A DNA stretch of 64,000 nucleotides from Algimonas porphyrae (lineage in GTDB: Bacteria > Pseudomonadota > Alphaproteobacteria > Caulobacterales > Maricaulaceae). Below the pieces are notes generated by a model. The model did not search any database and had not been told where the DNA came from. It saw only the letters and a list, made by a program, of their open reading frames with translations. Below are positions 24,713 to 35,115 of this stretch, in pieces. A program made the position numbers and the translations under genes. The first letter of the stretch is position 1; each line of letters opens with the position of its first letter. The DNA is taken from contig NZ_CP163424.1 in assembly GCF_041429795.1 (NCBI RefSeq), forward strand, positions 2,358,001-2,422,000, read 5' to 3'.

Positions 24713-26776
24713 GTGAAAACGTTCTGGCTGGCAGCTCTGATCGCGCTCTCTCCCCTCGCCATGGATCGCGCCGTGGCCCAAAGTCCGGCGCAGAGCCTGG
24801 CTCCGATCCCGCTGCCCCGCCTCAAGCCCGAGCCTCCGCGCCTGTCGGAATATATATCCAACCGCGATGCCGCATTGCTCCGACGCGGCTTGTCCGCGGC
24901 CTCTCGTAGCGACTGGCGCGCGCTGAGCAGAGCCAAAGACGCCATCAATGACGACACGGCGCGCAACATTCTGATGTGGGTCCGCGCGGCCCGTGACCCG
25001 AATGTGCCGACGGACTGGCTGACCTACGTCACCCATGATCTGCGAGGCTGGCCGCGCATGGTGTCGATCCAGGCCAAGGCCGAAGCGCGCCTGCTTGACC
25101 GCCCCCTCTCGGCCCGCGACACGGTGCGCTGGTTCGAAAACCTCGAACCCGTGTCCGGCGAAGGCCGGGCCGCGCTCGCAATTGCCCTCTTCCGCCTCGG
25201 TGACCGTACCAATGGCGACAAGTGGTTGCGCCACGCCTGGCGGAATGCGCGCCTGACACGGGACACGCAGCGGGAGTTGTTTCAGCGCTACCGCTCCCAC
25301 CTCACGCAGGCCGATCACGCTGCCCGGGCCGATCATCTGATCTGGCTGGGCACGTCGCACTTCTCCAAGGCCCAGGCCTTGCTGCCGCATATGAACGCCT
25401 CGGACCGCGCCGTGATGGACGCCCGCATGAAGCTTGCTCGCCGGTCGCGCGGCGTCAGTCAGGCCGTCGCCGCCGTACCGCAGGACCGACTGACCGATCC
25501 TGGCTTTCTGTTCGAGCGTGGGCGCTGGCGGCGCAAGCAGCGCGACAATGGCTATGCGCTTCCAGTCTATATGCAGATCGAATCCGCACCCGCCGGTGAA
25601 ACGGCGCATCGCCGCATGTGGATCGAAAAGCGGCTGATGATCTACTGGCTGCTGAGCGAGAACAAGTTTGCCGAAGCCTACCGCCTGACCAATAATAATG
25701 GCGCGACCGAGGGATTGGCCTTTTACGAACCCGAGTTTCTCGGCGGCTGGATCGCCCTGACCAAACTCGGCCGCGCGGACATCGCCCTCGCCCGCTTCCA
25801 GCGGCTGGAGTCCGGTGTCGACACACCGATCAGCCTGGCTCGGTCGCTCTACTGGCAGGGCCGCGCTCATGAAGCGTTGCAAAATGGCCAGCACAATGCC
25901 GCCTACACCAAGGCAGCAGCGTTCCCGAACACCTATTATGGGCAGCTGGCGACCAAACGGCTGCAAGGTGCCAGCGCCACCATCAATCTGCCGCCGCAGC
26001 GTATCTCCCCCGAGGCCCGGTCGCGCTTTGCCGCGGATCGGCGCGTCCGCGCGCTCAGATTGCTGGGCGAAGCCGGCGAAGAACGTTTCTTCTCGACCTT
26101 TGCCTATGCGCTGGACGATCAGGTGGAATCACTCGACGCGCTCGCCCTGCTCAGCCAGCTGAGCGCTGAGTACGGGTTCATGCGACCGTCCATCCGGGCG
26201 GCGAAACAGGCCGGGCGGTTCCAGAGCCTGCTGAGTGAAAACGGCTATCCAATCGTCCCGCCGATCGAAGCGCTGGGCCCTTCATTCGACATTCCCTTCA
26301 TCTATTCCATCGCCCGCCAGGAGAGCGAGTTCGCGGCGAATGCGATTTCATCTGCGCGCGCCTACGGCATGATGCAGATGATCGACGCGACGGCGCGTGC
26401 GACGGCCCGGCGGCACCGCATTCCCTATGACCGCAACCGCCTGATCACAGATCGGGATTATGCCGCACGTATGGGCGCGCTGCATATTCACGACCTGCTG
26501 GAGGACTTTGACGGCTCCTATATCCTGGCGGCTGTCGCCTATAATGCCGGTCCGACCCGCGCCAAACAGTGGATCGCGCGCAATGGCGATCCGCGCACCG
26601 GTCAGATCGACCCGATCGACTGGGTCGAGAAAATCCCCTTCTCCGAGACCCGCAACTACGTGATGCGCGTCATGGAAAACATGCAGGTCTACAAGGCGCG
26701 CCGGAACAATAATACGGCCCCCGTCACGATCGACGAGGACTTGCGGTTTGGCTCGCGGCATCCCGCGATCCGGTAG
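24713..26776 (+). CDS. slt: Soluble lytic murein transglycosylase
   Basis: Cleaves the MurNAc-GlcNAc bond of peptidoglycan with formation of 1,6-anhydro-MurNAc. The 687-residue protein has a GTG start, a signal peptide (residues 1-20), a long helical superhelix (about residues 30-510, rich in W/R/A repeats) and a C-terminal SLT lysozyme-like domain. The catalytic Glu is in IARQESEFAANAISSARAYGMMQM near residue 529, with YILAAVAYNAGP near residue 600 and ETRNYVMRVM near residue 645. The protein acts in the periplasm. It lies beside dapA in many alphaproteobacteria. Confidence 0.93.
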   Translation: MKTFWLAALIALSPLAMDRAVAQSPAQSLAPIPLPRLKPEPPRLSEYISNRDAALLRRGLSAASRSDWRALSRAKDAINDDTARNILMWVRAARDPNVPTDWLTYVTHDLRGWPRMVSIQAKAEARLLDRPLSARDTVRWFENLEPVSGEGRAALAIALFRLGDRTNGDKWLRHAWRNARLTRDTQRELFQRYRSHLTQADHAARADHLIWLGTSHFSKAQALLPHMNASDRAVMDARMKLARRSRGVSQAVAAVPQDRLTDPGFLFERGRWRRKQRDNGYALPVYMQIESAPAGETAHRRMWIEKRLMIYWLLSENKFAEAYRLTNNNGATEGLAFYEPEFLGGWIALTKLGRADIALARFQRLESGVDTPISLARSLYWQGRAHEALQNGQHNAAYTKAAAFPNTYYGQLATKRLQGASATINLPPQRISPEARSRFAADRRVRALRLLGEAGEERFFSTFAYALDDQVESLDALALLSQLSAEYGFMRPSIRAAKQAGRFQSLLSENGYPIVPPIEALGPSFDIPFIYSIARQESEFAANAISSARAYGMMQMIDATARATARRHRIPYDRNRLITDRDYAARMGALHIHDLLEDFDGSYILAAVAYNAGPTRAKQWIARNGDPRTGQIDPIDWVEKIPFSETRNYVMRVMENMQVYKARRNNNTAPVTIDEDLRFGSRHPAIR

Positions 26777-26800
26777 GGTCAAAAAGCCATGGATAGCAGA

Positions 26801-27247
26801 TTAAAAATTTAGCCTTCCGACCTTTGGTAATTTCAATTTGACTCCGAAGTGACCGACATCGGAGTCGTTCGTTTTCCACCCTCCTCTAATTTGGCCGTCA
26901 ACGTAAGCTCCCGTCAGTCCGAAGTCGCGGAGAGAATTGCCCACTCTGGTCGCATCTTTCGCTGGAATATATCCGACAACCTCATTTTCGATCACGACCT
27001 TTACAGCATTCGGGTCATATGGATTATCAGGCTCAAGATGTATTTCGGCTTCGCACTCAATATACTGGCTTTCGCGACGATAGCCTCCAGCAATGTCCTT
27101 CAATGCTAACTGATAGTTGCTCTCACCCACGACATCATAATTGTAAGATTTGATCCCAGTATCTAGGAAGCCCATCTTGCTAGTTTTCGATAGCGCAGAC
27201 GGTTTTTCAGTCTTACTATTGCCGAACAGTTTCGAGAATAAGCTCAT
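26801..27247 (-). CDS. Stand-alone HIRAN domain protein
   Basis: A 148-residue protein. Residues 35-145 form a HIRAN domain: YDVVGESNYQLAL at the start, then ECEAEIHLEPDNPYDPNAVKVVIENEVVGYIPAKDA. HIRAN domains recognise single-stranded 3' DNA ends in HLTF/Rad5 helicases; here there is no helicase or nuclease partner. The first 30 residues are Ser/Lys rich and probably flexible. The gene is visibly AT-richer than both neighbours, suggesting recent acquisition. ATG start. It lies 14 bp downstream of mdh on the same strand, and may be transcribed with it. Confidence 0.82.
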   Translation of the reverse strand: MSLFSKLFGNSKTEKPSALSKTSKMGFLDTGIKSYNYDVVGESNYQLALKDIAGGYRRESQYIECEAEIHLEPDNPYDPNAVKVVIENEVVGYIPAKDATRVGNSLRDFGLTGAYVDGQIRGGWKTNDSDVGHFGVKLKLPKVGRLNF

Positions 27248-27261
27248 ATCGAAGTCATGCC

Positions 27262-29287
<2,026 letters not shown>

Positions 29288-30070
29288 TTGCTGCTGCGCA
29301 GAGTAAAAGTACACGTCCAAGACCAAAACTGGTTTGCCGTCGGCATCGACTTTTGCATTGTCGTGATCGGTGTGTTCATGGGTCTGCAAGTGCAGCAGTG
29401 GAACGAGGCCCGAAAGGAAACGGCATTGGAAGCCGCCTATGTCGAACGACTGCATAAGGAGGTCGTTGATCTGGAAGATATAAGAAGGGATCTTATTGCC
29501 GAGCGTGAAGTCAATGCCACAGTGTTGCACAATGCCGTCAATCGGCTTTGGGACGCCGAAAGCGACCCATTGACCCAAGACGAATGTGCCTCTGTCTCTA
29601 CGATTCTCCCCACGACCAATCCGACCGACGATTTGCCCCTTATCATCGAGTTACTGTCTTCTGGCCGCATCACAATCTTTAATAATGAGCGCCTTGAGAC
29701 GGCGCTCGCTGCTTACCTGATTGCCCGGTCACGAGCTCGGGATTCACGCGAGGGAGTGTCGCGGACAATGCCCCAGCCCTCACTAGAGCATTCTGATTTA
29801 TTCGAAATCAGACAATCCCTCTCAGATTTCATTATGGATGAAAATTCGGGAACGGCGCCTGACGAAGCAGCTCGTATCTATGGCTCATATATAGTCTGCG
29901 ATGAAGACGCGATGCGATCGAACGTCATGTTCAAGAACGACCTGTCGAATATGGAGCTGCAATACGCCTATCACATTCTCGACAATAGAAGTGTCAGTGT
30001 GGCGCTCGCAGACTTACATGAGGCGCTCGATCTTCTCCTCGATATTGATCATCAGGAGCAGACGCCATGA
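29288..30070 (+). CDS. Single-pass membrane protein, first of two tandem paralogs
   Basis: A 260-residue protein of unknown function, resembling DUF6090-like proteins. The N-terminus has a short basic stretch, then NWFAVGIDFCIVVIGVFMGLQVQQWNE (residues 14-40), a membrane helix with the family's WNE end. The rest is helical and probably cytoplasmic or periplasmic without known motifs. The start is a TTG after AGGGTGAGAG. The stop overlaps the next gene by 4 bases. The pair is AT-richer than the surroundings. Confidence 0.72.
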   Translation: MLLRRVKVHVQDQNWFAVGIDFCIVVIGVFMGLQVQQWNEARKETALEAAYVERLHKEVVDLEDIRRDLIAEREVNATVLHNAVNRLWDAESDPLTQDECASVSTILPTTNPTDDLPLIIELLSSGRITIFNNERLETALAAYLIARSRARDSREGVSRTMPQPSLEHSDLFEIRQSLSDFIMDENSGTAPDEAARIYGSYIVCDEDAMRSNVMFKNDLSNMELQYAYHILDNRSVSVALADLHEALDLLLDIDHQEQTP

Positions 30071-30798
30071 TCTTCCGTCGCATTAAAGCCCATATCGAGA
30101 AAGAGAACTGGTTCGCGGTTTTTATTGATTTTACGATTGTTGTCTTTGGCGTGTTCATCGGTATTCAAGTGGCCAATTGGAATGAAGCACGCGTTGATCG
30201 TGATCGCGAGGCCCTCATTTTGGAACGCCTCAGGGCTGATTTTGAACAAATTGAAGCGGCCAGTTTGGGGGCGATTGACCAAACCAACGAGAGCATTTCG
30301 GTTGTTGAAACCCTGATCCTCGGAACAGAAAAAACGCCTCCGCCCTTTGGCGTAATTTTAACGCCGGAAGAGTTAGAGGCGATTAGTTTTCAAAAAGGTC
30401 CCTTACGAGGCTCCTCCACTTATGAAGAACTGAAATCTTCAGGTCAGTTGAGATTTATTCGATCTGAATCACTTCGATCCGATCTCGCCGACTTTGAACG
30501 CACGCGGGTTGCGCATAGGCGGGCCGGAAGAGAATTGTTTGAAATGAGAGTTAGGGCGGCGCCATCAATATCCAATATATTGGAGATACGTAATGCGGCC
30601 AATACAAGTGAGAATGAAAAGGTGAAAGACACCCTTATGACCGTTACTCATAACGAATTGGCAACCGACCAAAGATCACAAGAACTTGGTGGGCTTCTGA
30701 ACGTATACTTTAACGTCAAATATTGGCATGAAACAACGCTAAATGACGCGAAGCAAGTTCTAGCGGAGCTTGACGATAGAGGGTACGAAAAACGATAA
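30067..30798 (+). CDS. Single-pass membrane protein, second tandem paralog
   Basis: A 243-residue protein similar to its upstream neighbour: IFRRIKAHIEKENWFAVFID and then a membrane helix ending QVANWNEAR. Later segments (YEELKSSGQLRFIRSESLRSDLADFE) match the typical DUF6090 core. ATG start overlapping the upstream stop (ATGA). Immediately after its stop lies the degenerate start of a third copy. Function unknown; tandem duplication suggests a complex or dosage need. Confidence 0.75.
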   Translation: MIFRRIKAHIEKENWFAVFIDFTIVVFGVFIGIQVANWNEARVDRDREALILERLRADFEQIEAASLGAIDQTNESISVVETLILGTEKTPPPFGVILTPEELEAISFQKGPLRGSSTYEELKSSGQLRFIRSESLRSDLADFERTRVAHRRAGRELFEMRVRAAPSISNILEIRNAANTSENEKVKDTLMTVTHNELATDQRSQELGGLLNVYFNVKYWHETTLNDAKQVLAELDDRGYEKR

Positions 30799-30843
30799 TC
30801 CTTCGCCGCATCAAACGTCACAAAAGAGATGCCTATGGGAAAT
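30796..30843 (+). pseudogene. Remnant start of a third tandem paralog
   Basis: The bases after codon 242 of the second paralog read ATA-ATC-CTT-CGC-CGC-ATC-AAA-CGT-CAC, which translates IILRRIKRH, the same as the paralogs' MIFRRIKAH / LLRRVKVH start except for ATA in place of ATG. The frame continues KRDAYGK and then a stop. The junction position (one base into the previous stop) is the same as between copies one and two, so this is the truncated 5' end of a third copy. Confidence 0.7.
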
Positions 30844-31124
30844 GATCCAACGGCTTAAACTCGCCCCAAGTAAGACACTCGCGTAGGCGCGCTTTCGGGA
30901 TGATCAAAGTCGTAGAACGTCACCGACATGAAGTACCTCTCTCTTCATTCGGGTCGCGACACGACGCTAACAAGTGAACATCGTGCTCACTTCGCAGCGC
31001 GTTGCCTTTTTTTGTTGGGGATTGACCTTGGCATGATCTCGTAACAGCGGATTCCCCTTGCCTCCGTCCCGCCCATCCGCGAGAGGCGGGCGCGGGGATA
31101 TTTAGGTTGACGGGATAGCGACGC
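30844..31124. other. Short gene-free gap before the DUF350 operon
   Basis: Contains an imperfect AGTGA...TCACT inverted repeat around 30973-30994 followed after 15 bases by T7; too loose to call a terminator. The promoter of the DUF350 operon should lie here. Confidence 0.4.
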
Positions 31125-31538
31125 ATGACACCTGAACTCGACAGTCTGGCGAACGGGTTTCCCTGGCTGGTCTTCTATCTGCTGGCGGTGACGGCGATTT
31201 TTCTGGTCGGGCTTGTCCTCTATGTGAAGCTGACGCCGCATAAGGAATTCGCGCTGGCGGCAGAGGGGAATATGGCGGCGGCCATTCATCTGTCCTCGCT
31301 GATCGTCGCCCTGTCCCTGCCGCTGGCCGCTTGCCTGATCCACAAGGTTTCGATCCTGGATGTGGTGATCTGGGGCAGCGTATCGGTCGCCCTGCAGCTG
31401 TTCCTGTTCCGCCTGACCGACATGATCTTTCGCGGCATTCCGCAGCTGATCGAGAAGGATGTGGCCGCGCCCGTGCTCGTCCTGGGCGCGTTCAAACTGG
31501 CCGGGTCCATCATTCTGGCCTTCGCCATTGCAGGTTGA
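31125..31538 (+). CDS. DUF350 membrane protein
   Basis: A 137-residue inner-membrane protein with four helices (about residues 12-34, 49-69, 74-92, 113-134). The pattern VKLTPHKEFALAAEGNMAAAIHLSSLIVALSLPLA is the DUF350 signature. The family is often found with membrane-associated proteases and stress or lipid genes; function unknown. First gene of a close-packed plus-strand operon, with 9 bp to the protease gene. Confidence 0.85.
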   Translation: MTPELDSLANGFPWLVFYLLAVTAIFLVGLVLYVKLTPHKEFALAAEGNMAAAIHLSSLIVALSLPLAACLIHKVSILDVVIWGSVSVALQLFLFRLTDMIFRGIPQLIEKDVAAPVLVLGAFKLAGSIILAFAIAG

Positions 31539-31547
31539 GGCGGGGCG

Positions 31548-32345
31548 ATGAAGCTGCCGATACCGGACTGGTTGCTGTACCTGACCCTGTTGCTGGCCAT
31601 GCTGGCCTATGCCAATTCGCGACAGCCTGCGACGCAGCCGCCCGGTGTCGTGCCGGAACTGGGCCCGCTGCTGCCGACGGAATCGCCGCGCGATGAACGG
31701 ATTCTGGTGCAGATCGATGCGCCCCAGTCCGGCATCGGCACCGCCTTTGCCAGTTCTGCCGACGGAGACTGGCTGACGGCCCGGCACGTGGTCGATAGTT
31801 GCGACGAGATCGGGGTAAAGATCAGCGCGCGCCAGATGCTCCGGATCGAACGCACCGAAATCTTCGAAGGTGCCGATCTGGCGCGGCTGAGCTCGGGCTG
31901 GGCGCGCGAACCACTGCCGACCGATCTGCAGAGCCCGCGACAGATCGGCGAGCTGGCCTATATGATCGGCTACCCGCAGGGCCGTCCCGGGGAGGTCGTG
32001 GCGAGCCTGCTGTCGCGCGGCCGGATGCAGGTCAGAGGACGCTACCGCACCGATGAAGGCGTGCTGGTCTGGTCGGAAGTGGCGCGCAGTCAGGGCCTGC
32101 TCGGATCGCTGGGCGGACTGTCCGGCGGGCCTGTGCTGGATTCCGACGGCGAGCTGATCGGGGTCGTCGCCGCCGAAACCCCACGCCGGGGACGAGTCTA
32201 TACGGTCGCGCCGCGAAACCTGCGACAGGTCATGGCGCCGGTGGATGTGGCCCATCGTCCTCTCGATCCCGACAGTTACACACTGGAAGCCGACCGCCTG
32301 CGCCGTGACCGACGCGTCGCGCAGGTCGTCTGCATGAAAGGTTAG
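31548..32345 (+). CDS. Membrane-anchored trypsin-like serine protease
   Basis: A 265-residue S1-fold protease with an N-terminal membrane anchor or uncleaved signal (residues 8-22). The catalytic triad is visible as His in LTARHVVD near residue 77, Asp in EGADLARLS near residue 108 and Ser in GGLSGGPVLD near residue 188, with GVVAAET following. Only two cysteines, so no disulphide core. It probably acts on periplasmic or envelope proteins. Co-transcribed with DUF350 upstream and the extensin-like gene 5 bp downstream. Confidence 0.87.
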   Translation: MKLPIPDWLLYLTLLLAMLAYANSRQPATQPPGVVPELGPLLPTESPRDERILVQIDAPQSGIGTAFASSADGDWLTARHVVDSCDEIGVKISARQMLRIERTEIFEGADLARLSSGWAREPLPTDLQSPRQIGELAYMIGYPQGRPGEVVASLLSRGRMQVRGRYRTDEGVLVWSEVARSQGLLGSLGGLSGGPVLDSDGELIGVVAAETPRRGRVYTVAPRNLRQVMAPVDVAHRPLDPDSYTLEADRLRRDRRVAQVVCMKG

Positions 32346-32350
32346 GTTCG

Positions 32351-33052
32351 ATGCGGGGCTGGATCTCATTTGCCTTGACCGTCCTGCTGCTGGTCGCGGC
32401 GTTTCTGGCCGCCAACCGGCTGATTCCGAACGAACATCTGCCGTGGCGACCGCTTGATCCGGAACGGCCCATCGGCATGGCGACCAAGGGGCAATTGCTG
32501 CGCCTCTCCGTCGCGCCGAGCGAGGTCTGCATGGCCATGGCCCGCGACATTGCCGCGTTTGAGAGCATCCCCTCGGAGCCGCGCGAGGCTCAGGACCCGT
32601 GCGGCTGGGATGTGGCGCGTCTGGTCTACGGCGCGCAGAATGCGATACTGGCTCCCGGCGAAGCCAACATGCAGTGCCCGCTTTCGGTTGCCACTTATCT
32701 ATGGGTGCGGCAGGTCGATCAGCTGGCGCGTGATCGCTACGATCAGCCGCTCGCCAAAATCCACCATATGGGGTCCTATTCCTGCCGCCGGCAGCGCGGC
32801 AATGGTTCGGGACGGTGGAGCGAACACGCCTTCGCCAACGCCTGGGACGTCGCCGCCTTCGAACTGGCCGACGGGCAACTGATCCAGCTGCTGCGCGACT
32901 GGGACAGCGAGGACAAGGATCACCGCGAATTTCTGCGCGACGCTCGCCATGAGGCCTGCCGCATCTTCAATGTCACCCTGTCGCCGGACTATAATGCAGC
33001 GCACCGCGATCACTTCCATGTCGATATGGGCCCCTATTCGACCTGCCGATAA
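32351..33052 (+). CDS. Extensin-like (D-Ala-D-Ala carboxypeptidase-type) protein
   Basis: A 233-residue exported protein with an N-terminal helix (residues 5-22). The C-terminal extensin-like domain carries metal-ligand candidates in SYSCRRQRGNGSGRWSEHAFANAWDVAAFEL (His and Asp near residues 157-165) and NAAHRDHFHVDMGPYSTC near the end. The family resembles VanY/MepA-type peptidoglycan peptidases, so a cell-wall role is likely. Six cysteines suggest disulphides. Third gene of the operon. Confidence 0.85.
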   Translation: MRGWISFALTVLLLVAAFLAANRLIPNEHLPWRPLDPERPIGMATKGQLLRLSVAPSEVCMAMARDIAAFESIPSEPREAQDPCGWDVARLVYGAQNAILAPGEANMQCPLSVATYLWVRQVDQLARDRYDQPLAKIHHMGSYSCRRQRGNGSGRWSEHAFANAWDVAAFELADGQLIQLLRDWDSEDKDHREFLRDARHEACRIFNVTLSPDYNAAHRDHFHVDMGPYSTCR

Positions 33053-33069
33053 GCTGATAGCGCGTCCAC

Positions 33070-33999
33070 ATGCTGCCGCGTTCTGATTTCGACCGAGACT
33101 TCCAGACCCTCATTGCGAACCATGATGCGGGAGCACGTGGCTATCTGCAGCATCATGAGCAGCGCTTCTACGAACTGTTCGACACGCTGGCGCGCTATGT
33201 CGGCGACCGCGATGCTCCAAAAGTCCTCGAAATCGGGACATCGCCCTTCACGACATTGTATAAACGCCTGTTCCCGCACGTGCGGTTGACGACGATCGAC
33301 AGACCGCTTTCCATGGGCGGTGCCGGGACCGATTTCAGTACCAGAGACGCTCAGGCCGAAGCGCACCATAATTTCGATCTGAACATGGAGGCGCTCCCGC
33401 CGTCGATCGGGCAGTTCGACTATATCGTATTCTCCGAAATCCTCGAACACCTTGTCATCAACCCGACACAGATGATCGAAGAGCTGGTCGCGCTGCTCAA
33501 GCCCGACGGCTATCTCTATCTGACCACGCCGAATTTCTTCAGCTACCACCTGCTGGCCCGCATGGCCCGACGCGACAATCCGCAAGTCGTCATGCATCGC
33601 CGCGGCGAAGACCCGGACGCAGCCTATCATTTCCGGGAATATGCGTTGAACGAGCTGGTCGAGGCCGCCATCGCGGCGGGCGGGCGGGTTGTTCTGGCCG
33701 AGACATCGGCCTGCTGGGAGACGGATGAACATCGGCAGCAACTCGCTGAGTTTCCCTATCTCTACTCCAACCTGATCCTTATGGTCATGCCAGCTGCATC
33801 AACACAGCATGAGGCTATTACCGATCCGGTCATGACCGGTCCGTTCGATCCGCTAAAGCAGGATTTACTGTCATTCCTGGCCCAGAGAGAGGCGGAGGCG
33901 ATTGAGACCAGAGAGATCGATGATCTGAAGGCCCGGCTGGAACGGTACGAGACAGGCCGATTTGCCGCACTCGTTCGCTGGCTATCGCGCAGACATTAG
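33070..33999 (+). CDS. Class I SAM-dependent methyltransferase
   Basis: A 309-residue protein. Motif I reads VLEIGTSPFTT near residue 55, the acidic strand LTTIDRP follows, motif II is FDYIVFSEILEHLVINP near residue 116 and LLKPDGYLYLTTPNFF near residue 142; the TPN is typical of methyltransferases beside glycosyltransferases. After residue 255 a helical tail with basic residues extends to the end. No signal peptide. Last gene of the DUF350 operon; substrate unknown, possibly an envelope glycan or lipid. It converges with the CDF gene and overlaps it by 4 bp. Confidence 0.8.
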   Translation: MLPRSDFDRDFQTLIANHDAGARGYLQHHEQRFYELFDTLARYVGDRDAPKVLEIGTSPFTTLYKRLFPHVRLTTIDRPLSMGGAGTDFSTRDAQAEAHHNFDLNMEALPPSIGQFDYIVFSEILEHLVINPTQMIEELVALLKPDGYLYLTTPNFFSYHLLARMARRDNPQVVMHRRGEDPDAAYHFREYALNELVEAAIAAGGRVVLAETSACWETDEHRQQLAEFPYLYSNLILMVMPAASTQHEAITDPVMTGPFDPLKQDLLSFLAQREAEAIETREIDDLKARLERYETGRFAALVRWLSRRH

Positions 34000-34985
34000 G
34001 GATCGAGGCCCGTCCGGCGCATCACGTCGACCGTGGCATGATCAATACCGAATTCCGTGTCGAGACGCGCCTTGATCGCGCGGCTGACAGGGCCGAGCCT
34101 CTGCCCCTCACCGACATAAGCGTCGAGCGTAACGACGTGCCTTTCCGGCGTGACACTCCAGGCATGAACATGCTCGACCGCGATCAACCCGTCGATGGTT
34201 TCGACGAGATCGGTCGCAACGGCGCGTGTGTCGATCCCGTCAGGCGCCCCTTGCAGCAATATATGCGCACTCTGGCGAACCAGAAACCATGCGGATCGCA
34301 AGATCAGACACGCCACCAGGACGGACAGGATCGGGTCGACGGCCACCCAGCCTGTCGCCATGATGATCAGGGCCGCGCTGATGGCGGCGGCGCTACCCAG
34401 CAAGTCCCCGAGGACATGCAGCATAGCGCCGCGAACGTTCAGATTGTCACGATCCGCGCCCTGCAGAATGGCGAACACAACCAGATTGACAACCAGCCCC
34501 GCTATGGCCACCCACAGCATCGGACCGGCCAAGATACTGCCGGGCGCGTTCAGACGCTGCACGGCCTCCCAGACGATCCACCCCGCCACGGCAAACAATG
34601 TCAGCCCGTTGACGAAAGCGACCAGAATCGAGAACCGGTCGAATCCGAACGTATGTCGCCATGTTGCAGGGCGCTGGGCGATAACGAAGCCGCCCCAGGC
34701 CATGGCCAGCGCGGCAAAATCCGTCACCATATGGCCAGCATCGGCAATCAGAGCGAGGGAGCCGGATATGAGGCCGCCAATGACTTCCACGATCACGAAC
34801 AGACCTGTCAGAACAGCCGCCAGCCCGACCCGATGACGGTTTCGCGCATTGACGCGCGGCGCGTGCGAATGCCCGCCATGATGATGACCTGAATGATCGT
34901 GGCCCATATGATCGTGTCCGGCCCGATCATCGTGTTCGGCCTGATGATCGTGTTCGGAATGGTCCTTTCGGGCGCGTCTACTCAT
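33996..34985 (-). CDS. Cation diffusion facilitator (zinc exporter, ZitB/CzcD type)
   Basis: A 329-residue H+-coupled divalent-metal exporter of the inner membrane. The cytoplasmic N-terminus is very His-rich (residues 9-45, more than 15 His). Six transmembrane helices follow. Both transport-site motifs are intact: DAGHMVTD near residue 92 and HVLGDLLGS near residue 193, the HxxxD pairs of Zn-specific members. The C-terminal domain has HVHAWSVTPERHVVTLD. The ATG at 34985 with a GAGAAG upstream is preferred; an in-frame ATG 42 codons earlier gives an N-terminus without family resemblance. Divergent from the CelD-type gene. Confidence 0.9.
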   Translation of the reverse strand: MSRRARKDHSEHDHQAEHDDRAGHDHMGHDHSGHHHGGHSHAPRVNARNRHRVGLAAVLTGLFVIVEVIGGLISGSLALIADAGHMVTDFAALAMAWGGFVIAQRPATWRHTFGFDRFSILVAFVNGLTLFAVAGWIVWEAVQRLNAPGSILAGPMLWVAIAGLVVNLVVFAILQGADRDNLNVRGAMLHVLGDLLGSAAAISAALIIMATGWVAVDPILSVLVACLILRSAWFLVRQSAHILLQGAPDGIDTRAVATDLVETIDGLIAVEHVHAWSVTPERHVVTLDAYVGEGQRLGPVSRAIKARLDTEFGIDHATVDVMRRTGLDP

Positions 34986-35115
34986 CCGCTTCTCTTCGCC
35001 AGACCCGCGCCGCTCTGCAAGCTCGGAAATCGTCTGATAACCATATGCGGGGTCAAAAGCCGCAAGTGCGTATGCTTTAAGGAGATTTTCAACGCTTCGC
35101 TCTAGGCGCATCAGG

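Noticed and set aside
24695-25966. Minus-strand open frame of about 420 codons
   Set aside because: Antisense to the lytic transglycosylase superhelix region; no ribosome site or recognisable domain.
30973-31015. Possible terminator after the tandem paralogs
   Set aside because: The inverted repeat is imperfect and 15 bases from the T-run, so it does not meet the rho-independent pattern.
33996-35111. Longer start of the CDF transporter at 35111
   Set aside because: The extra 42 residues do not resemble the family; the start at 34985 begins just before the His-rich tail with a better ribosome site.
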